Below are positions 31,221-41,063 of a stretch of DNA of 64,000 nucleotides, piece by piece. The DNA is from Hydrogenophaga sp. (GTDB lineage Bacteria > Pseudomonadota > Gammaproteobacteria > Burkholderiales > Burkholderiaceae_C). The stretch covers positions 1 to 64,000 of the forward strand of contig JAABQG010000014.1 of assembly GCA_011391595.1 (NCBI GenBank). Reading direction: 5' to 3'. The notes under the pieces were generated by a model. The model was given only the letters and a program-made list of their open reading frames with translations, was not told where the DNA came from and made no database searches. Positions within the stretch are counted from its first letter, which is position 1. Every line of letters begins with the position of its first letter. The position numbers were made by a program, and so were the translations under genes.

Positions 31221-34200
31221 TTGAACGCCTCCACCGACAACCTCCACCCCCTTGACGCCCTTGCACCATTGGCAACGAGAGGCCCGGAAGACCGGTACCT
31301 GGCTGCGGTGCTGCGCCAGCAGCGCATCAGCGTGCGGGGGGCTCGCACGCACAACCTCAAGAACATCGACCTGGACATCCCGCGCAACCAGCTCGTGGTG
31401 ATCACCGGTCTGTCGGGCTCGGGCAAGTCGAGCCTGGCGTTCGACACCCTTTACGCCGAAGGCCAGCGCCGCTACGTGGAAAGCCTGAGCGCCTACGCCC
31501 GGCAGTTCCTGCAGCTGATGGACAAGCCCGACGTGGACCTGATCGAGGGCCTGAGCCCCGCGATCTCGATCGAGCAGAAGGCCACCTCCCACAACCCGCG
31601 CTCCACCGTGGGCACGGTGACCGAAATCCACGACTATCTGCGCCTGCTGTTCGCCCGCGCCGGCACGCCCTACTGCCCCGACCACAATCTGCCGCTGCAG
31701 GCCCAGACTGTGAGCCAGATGGTCGATGCCGCGCTGGCGCTGCCCGAGGACACGAAACTGATGATCCTGGCGCCGGTGGCGCGAGAGAAAAAAGGCGAGT
31801 TCCTTGAGCTGTTTGCCGACATGCAGGCCCAGGGCTACGTGCGTTTCCGCGTCGGCGGCACGACGTACGATTTCGACAACCTGCCCAAACTCAAGAAGAC
31901 CGAAAAACACGATATCGACGTGGTGATCGATCGCGTGAAGACCCGCGCCCGGCCGGCCGACACCGTGCCGGCCGAAGAATCCGGCGATGCGACCGAGGCA
32001 GCGGCCCTGGCCACGCGCACCGCCTTCGACCAGATCCGCCAGCGCCTGGCCGAGAGTTTCGAGGCCGCGCTGCGCCTGGCCGAGGGCCGCGCCATCGCGC
32101 TGGAGATGGACAGCGGCGTGGAGCACCTTTTCAACGCCAAGTTTGCCTGCCCGGTCTGCAGCTATTCCATCAGTGAACTGGAGCCGCGCCTGTTTTCGTT
32201 CAACTCGCCCGTCGGCGCTTGTCCGACCTGCGACGGCCTGGGCACCATGGACTTCTTCGACCCGGCGCGCGTCGTGGCCTTCCCCACACTGAGTCTGGCC
32301 AGCGGTGCGATCAAGGGCTGGGACCGGCGCAACGGCTATTACTTTGCCCTGCTCGAAAGCCTGGCCAAGCACTACGCCTTCGACATCGATGCGCCGTTCG
32401 AATCGCTGCCGGAGCCGGTGCGGCACGCCATCCTGTATGGCTCGGGCGAGGACGACATCAAGTTCAGCTACGTGATGGACAGCGGGGCCTCGCAAGGCAA
32501 GCGCGTGACCAAGAAGCACCCGTTCGAAGGCATCATCCCCAACATGGCGCGACGCTTTCGAGAGACCGATTCGGTGGTGGTGCGCGAAGAACTTTCGCGC
32601 TACCGCAGTACGCAGCCCTGCACCGATTGCGGCGGCACCCGGTTGCGGCGCGAGGCACGCAACGTCAAGATCGGTGAAGGCGACCAGGCCCGCGCGATCT
32701 ACCAGATCAGCCACGCCACGTTGCGCGAGGCGCATGACTACTTCAGCACGCTGAAGATGCATGGCGCCAAGGCCGAGATCGCCGACAAGGTGGTGCGCGA
32801 GATCGGCTCGCGCCTGAAGTTCCTCAACGACGTCGGCCTGAACTACCTGAGCCTGGACCGCAGCGCGGAATCCCTGAGCGGCGGCGAGGCCCAGCGCATC
32901 CGCCTCGCGTCCCAGATCGGCTCGGGCCTGACCGGCGTGATGTACGTGCTCGACGAGCCCAGCATCGGCCTGCACCAGCGCGACAACGACCGCCTGATCG
33001 GCACGCTGAAACACCTGCGCGACATCGGCAACAGCGTGCTGGTGGTCGAGCATGACGAGGACATGATCCGCGCGGCCGACCACGTCATCGACATGGGGCC
33101 CGGCGCGGGCGTGCACGGCGGGCGCGTGATGGCGCAGGGCACGGCGGCTGAAATCGAGGCCACGCCAGGCTCGGTCACCGGGCAATACATGTCGGGGGTC
33201 AGGAGCATCGCCGTGCCGGCAAAGCGCCACGCACTCAGAGACCAGAAGGAGCCCCAGGTGCTTCGCGTGGTGGGCGCCACCGGCAACAACCTCAAAGGCG
33301 TGAGCGTCGATGTGCCCGTCGGCCTGCTGACCTGCGTGACCGGCGTCTCCGGCTCGGGCAAGTCCACGCTGGTCAACGACACGCTGTACACGGCCGCGGC
33401 CCACAAGATCCACCGCGCGCATGACGAACCCGCCGCGCACGAAGAGATCCAGGGCCTGGAGCACTTCGACAAGGTCATCAACGTGGACCAGTCGCCGATC
33501 GGCCGCACGCCGCGCAGCAACCCGGCCACCTACACCGGGCTGTTCACGCCCATCCGCGAACTGATGGCCGAAGTGCCCACGGCGCGCGAGCGCGGCTACG
33601 GCGCGGGCCGCTTCAGCTTCAACGTGGCTGGCGGGCGCTGCGAGGCCTGCCAGGGGGACGGCATGGTGAAGGTGGAGATGCACTTCCTGCCCGACGTCTA
33701 CGTGCCTTGCGACACCTGCCGCGGCCTGCGCTACAACCGCGAAACGCTCGAAGTGCTGTGGAAGGGCCGGAACATCGCCCAGATCCTGGACATGACCGTG
33801 GAAGCCGCCCACGCCCTTTTCAAGGATGTGCCCACCATCGCGCGCAAGCTGCACACCCTGCTGGACGTGGGCCTGAGCTACATCCGCCTGGGCCAGGCCG
33901 CCACTACGTTGTCAGGCGGCGAGGCCCAGCGCGTGAAGCTGGCGCTGGAACTGAGCAAGCGCGACACCGGCCGCACGCTCTACATCCTGGACGAACCGAC
34001 CACTGGCCTGCACTTCGCGGACATCGACCTGCTTTTGAGGGTGCTGCATCAACTGCGCGACGCCGGCAACACCATCGTCATCATCGAGCACAACCTGGAC
34101 GTCATCAAGACCGCCGACTGGCTCATCGACATGGGCCCCGAGGGGGGCGCGGGCGGCGGCACCGTGGTGGGCACAGGCACCCCGGAGGAGCTGGCGGCGA

Positions 34201-34253
34201 ACCCTGACAGCTTTACCGGGCGCTATTTGGCGCGCTTGCTGCCGTCGGCCTGA
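31221..34253 (+). CDS. uvrA: Excinuclease ABC subunit A
   Basis: DNA-damage recognition ATPase of nucleotide excision repair; works with UvrB and UvrC. Two ABC modules show Walker A motifs ([14 protein letters not shown] and [13 protein letters not shown]), ABC signatures ([14 protein letters not shown] and [14 protein letters not shown]), and zinc-finger cysteines (CPVCSYS to [16 protein letters not shown] to CDTCRG). The 1010-residue length includes about 30 extra N-terminal residues if the TTG at 31221 is used. There is no ATG before [12 protein letters not shown], so a TTG or GTG start is required; the only clear ribosome site (GGAGGG near 31195) is too far upstream, leaving the exact start open. 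Confidence 0.97.
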   Translation: MNASTDNLHPLDALAPLATRGPEDRYLAAVLRQQRISVRGARTHNLKNIDLDIPRNQLVVITGLSGSGKSSLAFDTLYAEGQRRYVESLSAYARQFLQLMDKPDVDLIEGLSPAISIEQKATSHNPRSTVGTVTEIHDYLRLLFARAGTPYCPDHNLPLQAQTVSQMVDAALALPEDTKLMILAPVAREKKGEFLELFADMQAQGYVRFRVGGTTYDFDNLPKLKKTEKHDIDVVIDRVKTRARPADTVPAEESGDATEAAALATRTAFDQIRQRLAESFEAALRLAEGRAIALEMDSGVEHLFNAKFACPVCSYSISELEPRLFSFNSPVGACPTCDGLGTMDFFDPARVVAFPTLSLASGAIKGWDRRNGYYFALLESLAKHYAFDIDAPFESLPEPVRHAILYGSGEDDIKFSYVMDSGASQGKRVTKKHPFEGIIPNMARRFRETDSVVVREELSRYRSTQPCTDCGGTRLRREARNVKIGEGDQARAIYQISHATLREAHDYFSTLKMHGAKAEIADKVVREIGSRLKFLNDVGLNYLSLDRSAESLSGGEAQRIRLASQIGSGLTGVMYVLDEPSIGLHQRDNDRLIGTLKHLRDIGNSVLVVEHDEDMIRAADHVIDMGPGAGVHGGRVMAQGTAAEIEATPGSVTGQYMSGVRSIAVPAKRHALRDQKEPQVLRVVGATGNNLKGVSVDVPVGLLTCVTGVSGSGKSTLVNDTLYTAAAHKIHRAHDEPAAHEEIQGLEHFDKVINVDQSPIGRTPRSNPATYTGLFTPIRELMAEVPTARERGYGAGRFSFNVAGGRCEACQGDGMVKVEMHFLPDVYVPCDTCRGLRYNRETLEVLWKGRNIAQILDMTVEAAHALFKDVPTIARKLHTLLDVGLSYIRLGQAATTLSGGEAQRVKLALELSKRDTGRTLYILDEPTTGLHFADIDLLLRVLHQLRDAGNTIVIIEHNLDVIKTADWLIDMGPEGGAGGGTVVGTGTPEELAANPDSFTGRYLARLLPSA

Positions 34254-34274
34254 GGGGCCGGGCGTCCCAATGCT

Positions 34275-34313
34275 TCTTTTTTAATAGCCATCTGCGCCCG
34301 ATTGACGCTGGGG
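34275..34313 (-). repeat. Interspersed GCTAT repeat, copy 5
   Basis: The minus strand reads CCCAGCGTCAATCGGGCGCA then GATGGCTATTAAAAAAGAAG. It lies in the 171-base gap between uvrA and the CYTH-CHAD gene. Confidence 0.7.
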
Positions 34314-34424
34314 CAGTGCCGATTTTGTTCCGAAATCGCCCCGCCAAGGTTCGCTGACGTTGCTCTGGCGTCCGGCGCCGCTTGCTGGCAGACTGGGGGT
34401 CTTTCTTGCCTCACCCATCCGGCC

Positions 34425-35915
34425 ATGGCCCTTGAAACCGAACTGAAGCTGGCGATTGCCGCGAAGGATGTGCCAGCCCTGCTGGCGCATCCGCTGCTGG
34501 CGACCGAGCCCTCCCAGCGGCAGCGGCTGTTCAGCACTTACTTCGACACGCCGCAGCGCGCCCTGCTCGGGCGGCGTGTGGCGGTGCGCCAGCGCCGCGT
34601 CGGGCAGCAGACGCTGCTGACGGTCAAGACCGCCGGCACGGTGATCGGTGGCCTCGCGCGTCGCGGTGAATGGGAAGCGCCCACTCCACCCGGCCGGTTT
34701 GACTTCGCAGCGCTGGTGGACGACATCGCACTGGCGGGCGAATTGCAGGCGCTTGCCAGCGCCCTCGTGCCGGTATTCACCACCGACTTCACGCGCCGCA
34801 GCTGGCAGCTCGCGCACCGTGGGGCACTGATCGAAGTGGCGCTGGACCGCGGGCGCATCACGTCTGTCACGCCCGGCGGGCCGCGCGGCGTGCCAGTGCT
34901 GGAGCTGGAGCTCGAACTGAAAGAGGGCCCGCCCGATGGGCTGTTCAGCCTGGCGCGCAAGCTCGCAAAGGCCGCGCGGCTGCACCCGGTCGCGACCAGC
35001 AAGGCCGAGCGCGGCTACAGGCTCTTCCAGGGTCGCCGCGTCAAACCGGCGAAAGCCAACCCGGTCGCGCTGCAACCCGCACAACATCCGGTCGATGCGT
35101 TTCGCACCGTGGCGCTGGCCTGCCTGGCGCACCTGCAGGCCAACGAGGCCGGCGTGCTGACCGGCGACGACATCGAGTTCCTGCATCAGGCCCGGGTCGC
35201 GATTCGCCGCGTGCGCGCCGCGCTGCGCGTGTTCTCGCCGGTGCTGCCCGGGAAATTTGTGACGCGCTGGAGCAATGCATGGAAGGCCCTGGCGCAGAGT
35301 CTGGGCGCCGCGCGCGACCATGACGTGTTCCGCACCACGCTGCTCCCAGGCTTGGCCGCGCTGCTGCCCCCGCGCGACGCTGTCCGTTTGCAAGCCTGGG
35401 CGCGCAGAGAAGGCGCAACCGCCACCACCGTCGCCCGGAACAGCCTGGCCAGCCGCGACTACAGCGAACACCTGCTGGCTTTCGCAGGGGAACTGTTGAG
35501 CCTCAAGCTCGACGAACCGACATCCCCAGCGTACCGGCTCACCCCGTGGGCGAGCAAGCGCCTGCGCCAGCGCCACCGCAAGTTGCTGCAACAAATCAGG
35601 AAAGCGGACCTGTTCGATCCGATCGAACGCCACCAGGTGCGCATCGAGGCCAAGAAACTGCGCTACGCGCTGGATTTCCTGGCTAGCCTGTGGCCGCCCG
35701 AACAGATGGCCCCGTGCAGCGAGGCGCTCGCGCAGGCGCAGGACCTGCTCGGCGCGATGAACGACCTCGTCACCGCGCAAAGGCTGCTGGCGACCGCCCC
35801 CAGGACCGGTACCGACCGGCTGCAGGCCGTGCTGGACGCCCGGCTGGTCGAGTCCGCCGCGCATCTGCCGGCGATGCTGAAGGCCCTCAAGCAAGCACCA
35901 GTTCCGTGGAAATAG
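34425..35915 (+). CDS. CYTH and CHAD domain protein
   Basis: Cytoplasmic protein of 496 residues. The N-terminal CYTH domain starts with the catalytic ExExK motif (ETELKL at residues 4-9) and probably hydrolyses inorganic triphosphate, as in E. coli YgiF. The C-terminal CHAD domain (about 215 onward) has the helix EFLHQARVAIRRVRAALRVF, whose His and Arg residues bind polyphosphate. The two together point to polyphosphate or tripolyphosphate metabolism. ATG at 34425 puts the ExExK motif right at the N-terminus; the longer frame from 34302 is rejected. Monocistronic. Confidence 0.93.
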   Translation: MALETELKLAIAAKDVPALLAHPLLATEPSQRQRLFSTYFDTPQRALLGRRVAVRQRRVGQQTLLTVKTAGTVIGGLARRGEWEAPTPPGRFDFAALVDDIALAGELQALASALVPVFTTDFTRRSWQLAHRGALIEVALDRGRITSVTPGGPRGVPVLELELELKEGPPDGLFSLARKLAKAARLHPVATSKAERGYRLFQGRRVKPAKANPVALQPAQHPVDAFRTVALACLAHLQANEAGVLTGDDIEFLHQARVAIRRVRAALRVFSPVLPGKFVTRWSNAWKALAQSLGAARDHDVFRTTLLPGLAALLPPRDAVRLQAWARREGATATTVARNSLASRDYSEHLLAFAGELLSLKLDEPTSPAYRLTPWASKRLRQRHRKLLQQIRKADLFDPIERHQVRIEAKKLRYALDFLASLWPPEQMAPCSEALAQAQDLLGAMNDLVTAQRLLATAPRTGTDRLQAVLDARLVESAAHLPAMLKALKQAPVPWK

Positions 35916-35981
35916 GCGATGTCGGCCCGTGGGATGCCCGGAAGCATTCCGGACCGAAAATATGAAAGAAAAATGGCTTTT

Positions 35982-36020
35982 CCCATCGTCGGATGGACAC
36001 TATTTGCTATCAATAGCAAA
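35982..36020 (+). repeat. Interspersed GCTAT repeat, copy 6
   Basis: Reads CCCATCGTCGGATGGACACT then ATTTGCTATCAATAGCAAA; the tail forms a small TTGCTAT/ATAGCAA hairpin. With the upstream ATGAAAGAAAAATGGC it aligns to copy 9 over more than 50 bases. It lies between the CYTH-CHAD and glutathione peroxidase genes. Confidence 0.8.
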
Positions 36021-36067
36021 GCGCCCAGCTTCGGCACGCCTGAGGCCCTGACGCAAGCCCATCGACG

Positions 36068-36679
36068 TCACTTCGCTGAAAGCTGCTTTTCGACATCCTT
36101 CAGCAGCGCCCGGTCGTCGGGGCTGGTCATGCTACCGTAACTGCCCGCGACGCGGCCATCGCGGCCGATGAGGTACTTGTAGAAGTTCCACCGCGGCTTT
36201 TGTCCGCTTTGCGCCGCCAGTTGCTTGAAAAACGGCGAAGCCTGATCGCCCGTCACGCTGGTTTTTGCGAACATCGGGAATTTCACGCCGAACGTGTTTT
36301 CGCAGAAATCGGCAATCTGCTGGTTGTTGCCAGTCTCCTGGGAGAAATCGTTGGACGGGAAACCCAGCACGACCAGGCCCTGGTCCTTGTACCGGGCGTA
36401 CAACGCCTCCAGCCCCTTGTACTGCGGGGTAAAGCCGCAGAAGCTCGCGGTGTTGACGGCCAGCAGCACCTTGCCGGCGTACTGGCACAGGGGCTGGGGT
36501 TTCTCGTCCTGCAGCCGCGGGAAGGTGTGCTGCAGGAGTGCCGGGCAGGCCGTGCTGGCCCCCGGCTGCGCCGTGCCCTGGGACTGCGCCTGTGCGGCGG
36601 GGTTGACGAGAAGGATCGCGGCGATCACGACACAAGGCTGGCCGACAACGCGGCGGACTGAGCGCAGGATGGAAGGCAT
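36068..36679 (-). CDS. Exported glutathione peroxidase-like protein
   Basis: Thiol peroxidase of 203 residues (GPx family). An N-terminal hydrophobic segment ending in AAQAQ indicates periplasmic export, which is unusual since most bacterial GPx are cytoplasmic. The peroxidatic Cys81 lies in NTASFCGFTPQY; LGFPSNDF and the WNFYKYLIG motif with the catalytic Trp-Asn are present. The extra Cys45 and Cys65 near the N-terminus are not typical. In the periplasm it would need a reductant other than glutathione. Single gene. Confidence 0.92.
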   Translation of the reverse strand: MPSILRSVRRVVGQPCVVIAAILLVNPAAQAQSQGTAQPGASTACPALLQHTFPRLQDEKPQPLCQYAGKVLLAVNTASFCGFTPQYKGLEALYARYKDQGLVVLGFPSNDFSQETGNNQQIADFCENTFGVKFPMFAKTSVTGDQASPFFKQLAAQSGQKPRWNFYKYLIGRDGRVAGSYGSMTSPDDRALLKDVEKQLSAK

Positions 36680-36828
36680 TTAACTGTACGCTCTGGAAAG
36701 TGACTCCTGAGTTTACGGCGATTGTCGCTTCTTGTCAGGAACCTGTTCCGGGCCGCTTTGAGCCACCGTCCGCCTTCAAAGGCAACTTGCATTCACTCCG
36801 CCAACAGGACGGCGCCTCTACCGCCGGC

Positions 36829-37449
36829 CTAAACCCTTGAGCTCGGCCGCTCGGCCACACGGTCGCGCCAGGCCTCCAGGGCGTTGAAACCCTCGTCACC
36901 GGGCTTGAACTTCATCAGGCCGCGGGCGAACTCCAGCGCGCAGAAAGCCGTGATGTCGGCAATCGTGAAGCGCTGGCCGGCCATCCACGGCTGGTGGCTC
37001 AGCACGGTGTCGAACCAGCCGGCGATCTCGCGCACCTTCACGGCCTGGGACTGGCCGAAGTCGGGGAACTGCGGCTGCTCCAGCGCGGCCAGGCCCGGGT
37101 GGGTGTGGCGAATGCTGTTGGCGATGCTGCCCAGCAGGTACAACTCCACCCGGCGGTCGGTCATCTCGATGAAGGCGCGCTCGTCAAAATCGACGCCCAT
37201 CAGGTTGGGTTCGGGGTAGAGGCCTTCCAGATACGTGCAGATGGCGCGGGTTTCGGTGAGCACGCGGCCGTCGTCCAGTTCCAGCGCGGGCACCTTGGCC
37301 AACGGGCTCTTGGCCCGGTAGGCCTGGCCCTTGTGTTCGTTGGTGGTGAGATCGATGTTCACCAGGTCGATGCCAGTGATGTTTTTCTCGACCAGGAACA
37401 TCAGCACGCGACGCGGGCTGGGTGCGCGGGGGGAAACATAGAGTTTCAT
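36829..37449 (-). CDS. Glutathione S-transferase
   Basis: Cytoplasmic GST of 206 residues. The N-terminal thioredoxin-like domain (KLYVSPRAPSPRRVLMFL, then KVPALELDDGRVLTETRAI) binds glutathione; the serine or tyrosine near residues 4-11 would be catalytic. The C-terminal helical domain has the N-capping box ITAFCALEFARGLM region (FTIADITAF). ATG at 37449 places the first strand at the start; the longer frame from 37554 is rejected. The next gene in the direction of transcription is the GPx, 150 bases away. Substrate unknown. Confidence 0.93.
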   Translation of the reverse strand: MKLYVSPRAPSPRRVLMFLVEKNITGIDLVNIDLTTNEHKGQAYRAKSPLAKVPALELDDGRVLTETRAICTYLEGLYPEPNLMGVDFDERAFIEMTDRRVELYLLGSIANSIRHTHPGLAALEQPQFPDFGQSQAVKVREIAGWFDTVLSHQPWMAGQRFTIADITAFCALEFARGLMKFKPGDEGFNALEAWRDRVAERPSSRV

Positions 37450-37558
37450 GGGCGTTTCTCCGGAGGGGTTGGCATCGGTCCGGCGCCGTCGCGCCCCGCT
37501 GTCCAGGCCGCATGGTAGCCGCGCCGCGCATCCCCCCGCTGTCACGCGGGGCACCCCC

Positions 37559-39046
37559 TTACAGCATGAACCCCAGGTCGGCGGGGTAGTCGGGCCGGCC
37601 GGCGGCGGCGCCGAAGTGGCTCAGGTTGGGCAGGATGCCGGCCAGCTCGCTGTCGGCCACGCCGAACCAGCGCGCCAGCGTGGCAGCGTACTGGTCCACC
37701 GAGGTGCTGGGCAGCAGGCGGCCTTGTCCGACATGCCATTGGTCCACGGGCGCATAGTTGCCCATACTGTCTCTGGTGTTGCCCACGCTCACCGGGGGCG
37801 GCGTGCCATAGAAGGCCGCTCCTTTGACCGCCCCGCCCACCATCAGATGGTGGCCACCCCAGCCGTGGTCGGAGCCGTCGCCGTTGGAGGCCAGCGTACG
37901 ACCGAAATCCGACGCGGTGAACGCGGTGACCTTGTCGGCCACGCCCAGCGTGGCGGTGGCGTTGTAGAACGCGGTCATCGCCTCGCTCACGCGGGTCAGC
38001 AGGGTCGGCTGCTGTGCGATGAGGTTGTCGTGCAGATCGAAGCCACCGATCGAGACCATGAACACCTGGCGCGTGGCGCCCAGCGCGCTGCGCGCCGCGA
38101 TCAGCCGTGCCACCATCCTGAGCTGGTCGGCCAGCGGGTTGTTGGTGGGGAAGCTGCTGAACGGTGGGTTGGTCGCCGGGTTGGCCAGCAGCGCCGACGT
38201 CACCTGCGACTCGGCGGTCACAGCGCGGGTCGTGACGCGGTTGTATTCGTTCTCCAGCAGGTTGGTGCGGCTTTGCTGCACCAGCGTCGCCATCGCGGCC
38301 TTCACGGCCGCCGAGCCGTAGACATTGTTTTTCACGCTGTTGATCGCCACCGCGCCGCCGGTGCTAACCTGGTAGGACAGCGCGCTGTCGCCCGACAGGA
38401 ACACAGCGTTGCCGGACACGTTGATGCAGGTGAAGAGCGAGTTGCCATTGCTGTCGAGCGCCAGATCGCCAATGTTGCCACCCCAGCCGATCTTGGAGCC
38501 CTCCGGTGACGATGACTGCCAGATCGACTGCTGGTCATTGTGCGAAAAAAGCTGCGGCGGTCGGGGGTTGGTCGTGCGGTCTGTGCTGTTGTACTGCGTG
38601 CGCGTCAGCGGCACCACCAGCGGACCGACGTTGAGTTGCACTGCGGCGCGTCCCATGTTGAACAGGCCGGCCAGCCCGGTCATCGACGGGTGCAACGCGT
38701 ACTGCAGCCCGCCGGCCAACGGCGTCGTGGGATTCAGCAGCGTCGGCGCGAGCGCCGACTTGGCCAGGGCGATGCCGCCGGCAGTCTGGCCCGCACCGCC
38801 GCCCCGGATGGTGCTGTAGAGGTTGTAGCTGGGGTCGTCGTAGGTGACGACGGTGTTGGCATAGTCGTTGCCGCCGTAGAGGAAGACGCAGACCAGCGCC
38901 TTGTAGTCGGTGGCGTTGAATGCCGCGGCCTCACCCATGGCCGCCAGGTTCAGCGCCAGGGGCAAGGCCGTGCCGGTCAGGGCCAGTTGCCCGGTGCGCC
39001 GTAGAAAAGCCCTGCGGGTATGGAGGTCAGGATCAAGGAGGTGCAT
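37559..39046 (-). CDS. DUF1501 family exported protein
   Basis: Protein of 495 residues with a twin-arginine signal (HTRRAFLRRTGQLALTG) and the DUF1501 core (LVCVFLYGGNDYANTVV; DFGRTLASNGDGSDHGWGGHH). The core belongs to the alkaline-phosphatase-like/sulfatase fold; the His and Asp residues of DHGWGGHH could bind metal, but activity has not been established. It follows the DUF1800 gene by ten bases. The pair is found together in many bacteria and is thought to form one periplasmic system of unknown role. Confidence 0.9.
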   Translation of the reverse strand: MHLLDPDLHTRRAFLRRTGQLALTGTALPLALNLAAMGEAAAFNATDYKALVCVFLYGGNDYANTVVTYDDPSYNLYSTIRGGGAGQTAGGIALAKSALAPTLLNPTTPLAGGLQYALHPSMTGLAGLFNMGRAAVQLNVGPLVVPLTRTQYNSTDRTTNPRPPQLFSHNDQQSIWQSSSPEGSKIGWGGNIGDLALDSNGNSLFTCINVSGNAVFLSGDSALSYQVSTGGAVAINSVKNNVYGSAAVKAAMATLVQQSRTNLLENEYNRVTTRAVTAESQVTSALLANPATNPPFSSFPTNNPLADQLRMVARLIAARSALGATRQVFMVSIGGFDLHDNLIAQQPTLLTRVSEAMTAFYNATATLGVADKVTAFTASDFGRTLASNGDGSDHGWGGHHLMVGGAVKGAAFYGTPPPVSVGNTRDSMGNYAPVDQWHVGQGRLLPSTSVDQYAATLARWFGVADSELAGILPNLSHFGAAAGRPDYPADLGFML

Positions 39047-39056
39047 GGCGTGCTTC

Positions 39057-40952
39057 CTATTTTTGAATCAGGTACTCGGCGGATGCCATCACCATCAGAA
39101 CCGCGGCAAAGACCCGGTTGCGCTTGACGGTATCGGTGCTGGCGGCGGTCACCGCCGTGGCATTGAGCGCACTCACGATCAGCGTCTGGGTGGCCGCCGA
39201 CAACTGGCCGGCACACATCAGCTTGTTGAGGCGCTGCACCAGGGCGGCCGCATCGGCCACCAATGCCAGTTCGCTGGTATAGGGGGCCTTGATGTCATAG
39301 CCGCCTGGAGCAGGCGGGGTCGACGGCGCATTCGGCCGGTCGGGCGCACTCACATAAATGCCGTTCTGGATGACCCCCTGCATGTAGTTCAGGTAGCCCC
39401 CGACACTGCTTTCGTTGACCAGCTGGAATTCCGGCGCCACGGCACCCGCACTCAGCGCGGTGGAAGGCGGCACATAGCCGGGCCGGAAAAAATTGAACAC
39501 CGAGGGCGAGCGCAGCGGGCTTTGTCCAAGCTGCGTCCCGGCATTGCTCAAATCACCCATCTTCCAGGAGCCCAGTGCCGAAGTGACGCCGAAGGTCCGC
39601 GCCCATTGCACCAGGCGCAGCATCGGTTCGCGCAATTTGCCAAATTCGGGCTGGGACAATCCGTCGGGTCCCCGTGCTTCGTCATCCCTCAGGATGGCCG
39701 CAAATACATAGGCCAGGTCGCCCCGCACACCGGCCCCGTTATTGGCGAATACGGCGGCCACGCGGGCGACATAGGCCGGACTGGGGTTGCTGGTCACCAG
39801 CCGCTGAATCATCTGTCGGCAGAAAAACGGCGCCGTGTTGGGATGGTTGAACAGCGTGTCGAGCGCGGTCTTCAACGCGTCTTTGGCCGGAACGTTGGCT
39901 GCAACCGTGGTGCCCAGGAATGTGGCGGCGCCGGTGGAGTGGTTGTTGCCGGTTTGCACCATGGGCAGGCGCGCAAACGCAGTATTGCCCACATTGCGGC
40001 TGCCACCCCCGGTCTGTGCAATGACGGTCACCACGTTCTGGCTCTGGTCCACGTCGTAGCCCGTGAAGACCTGCGCCAGGTTGCTCACATCGCTGGCGCC
40101 ATAGGAGTCTATTTTCTTGCCGGCACCGTCCGTCTTGGCCGTGCCGTCTGGATTGAGCTGGTTCAGTCCGATGGTGAAAAGCTGCATCACCTCGCGGGCG
40201 TAGTTCTCGTCCGGCTGGCTCCCTTTTCCGTCGGCCTTCTTGTTGCCCTTGGTGTTGAGGTAATAACCCATCGCCACATTCAGGGTCACCGCTTCCAGCA
40301 GGTTGCGGTAATTGCCAAATGCATGGGCGGCCAGCGTGTCCCAGTAATGTGCCATGGCGTGGCTGCGCCAGCTGAAATTCAGGCCCGAGAGCGACACCAC
40401 AAAAAACTCCGACAGGGCCAACGCCATGCGCTTGCGCATCGGGTCGGGCGCTGCCATGAGCTGATTCCAGATCATGTAGTCGGCCGGGTAGCTGTTGTCG
40501 TAAAAGTTGGCCGTGTTGAGAACATCGCCATAGCCCTGGCCGTTCAGCCAGTCCCAGCCGGTGGGGCCATAAGGCTGCGCGACCTGGCGCTCCAGCCATG
40601 CGGCATAGCCGTCGGCGCGAACTGAGGCGACATCGGCATCGCTGGCCGAAAACTGGGCCTGCAGCAAAAAGCGCGCCGCCTGCTCGTCCGTCGCGGGCGC
40701 GGGGAAGGCATACCCCGTGGCGGGCAGCGTGATGGTCTGCCCGCCGACCGCAGGCGTGGTGCCTGCCGTGACGCCGCCCGTTGCCGATGTAGAAGTGGCA
40801 TCCTCGCCACCCCCGCCGCAGGCGGCCAGCGCACTGGCGGCTGCGGCGATGGAAATCGCCTTCAGTCCGGGCGCCAGGTCTGGAACCTCCGCAATGGGCT
40901 TGCCCTGCGCCTTCGCGGCAATCTGCGGCGCTTCGACTGTCAATTCGCTCAT
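39057..40952 (-). CDS. DUF1800 family protein
   Basis: Protein of 631 residues with the DUF1800 domain: AARFLLQAQFSASDADV, EFFVVSLSGLNFSWRSHAMAH (MALALSEF before it), NYAREVMQLFTIGL and LGQSPLRSPSVFNFFRPGY. Near residue 40 a hydrophobic stretch ends in ALAACGGGG, which looks like a lipobox, but it is preceded by about 30 residues, so export is likely yet the type is unclear. First gene of a two-gene operon with the DUF1501 gene. Function unknown. Confidence 0.9.
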   Translation of the reverse strand: MSELTVEAPQIAAKAQGKPIAEVPDLAPGLKAISIAAAASALAACGGGGEDATSTSATGGVTAGTTPAVGGQTITLPATGYAFPAPATDEQAARFLLQAQFSASDADVASVRADGYAAWLERQVAQPYGPTGWDWLNGQGYGDVLNTANFYDNSYPADYMIWNQLMAAPDPMRKRMALALSEFFVVSLSGLNFSWRSHAMAHYWDTLAAHAFGNYRNLLEAVTLNVAMGYYLNTKGNKKADGKGSQPDENYAREVMQLFTIGLNQLNPDGTAKTDGAGKKIDSYGASDVSNLAQVFTGYDVDQSQNVVTVIAQTGGGSRNVGNTAFARLPMVQTGNNHSTGAATFLGTTVAANVPAKDALKTALDTLFNHPNTAPFFCRQMIQRLVTSNPSPAYVARVAAVFANNGAGVRGDLAYVFAAILRDDEARGPDGLSQPEFGKLREPMLRLVQWARTFGVTSALGSWKMGDLSNAGTQLGQSPLRSPSVFNFFRPGYVPPSTALSAGAVAPEFQLVNESSVGGYLNYMQGVIQNGIYVSAPDRPNAPSTPPAPGGYDIKAPYTSELALVADAAALVQRLNKLMCAGQLSAATQTLIVSALNATAVTAASTDTVKRNRVFAAVLMVMASAEYLIQK

Positions 40953-41063
40953 GGCGGCCTCACCTGATCATTGGACGAGCGCCGAGGCTAAATGACTTCG
41001 ATTAAGAAATCCAGCGAAAACGCCGGCATTTTCATCTTGAAACACTTCGTCCGTAAGCAGCCG

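Noticed and set aside
31176-33854. An 892-codon open frame on the minus strand opposite uvrA
   Set aside because: High-GC shadow of uvrA; composition is biased to His, Val, Gln and Arg, and no family features are visible.
34281-35894. A 537-codon open frame opposite the CYTH-CHAD gene
   Set aside because: Antisense shadow; the plus-strand product has clear CYTH and CHAD motifs.
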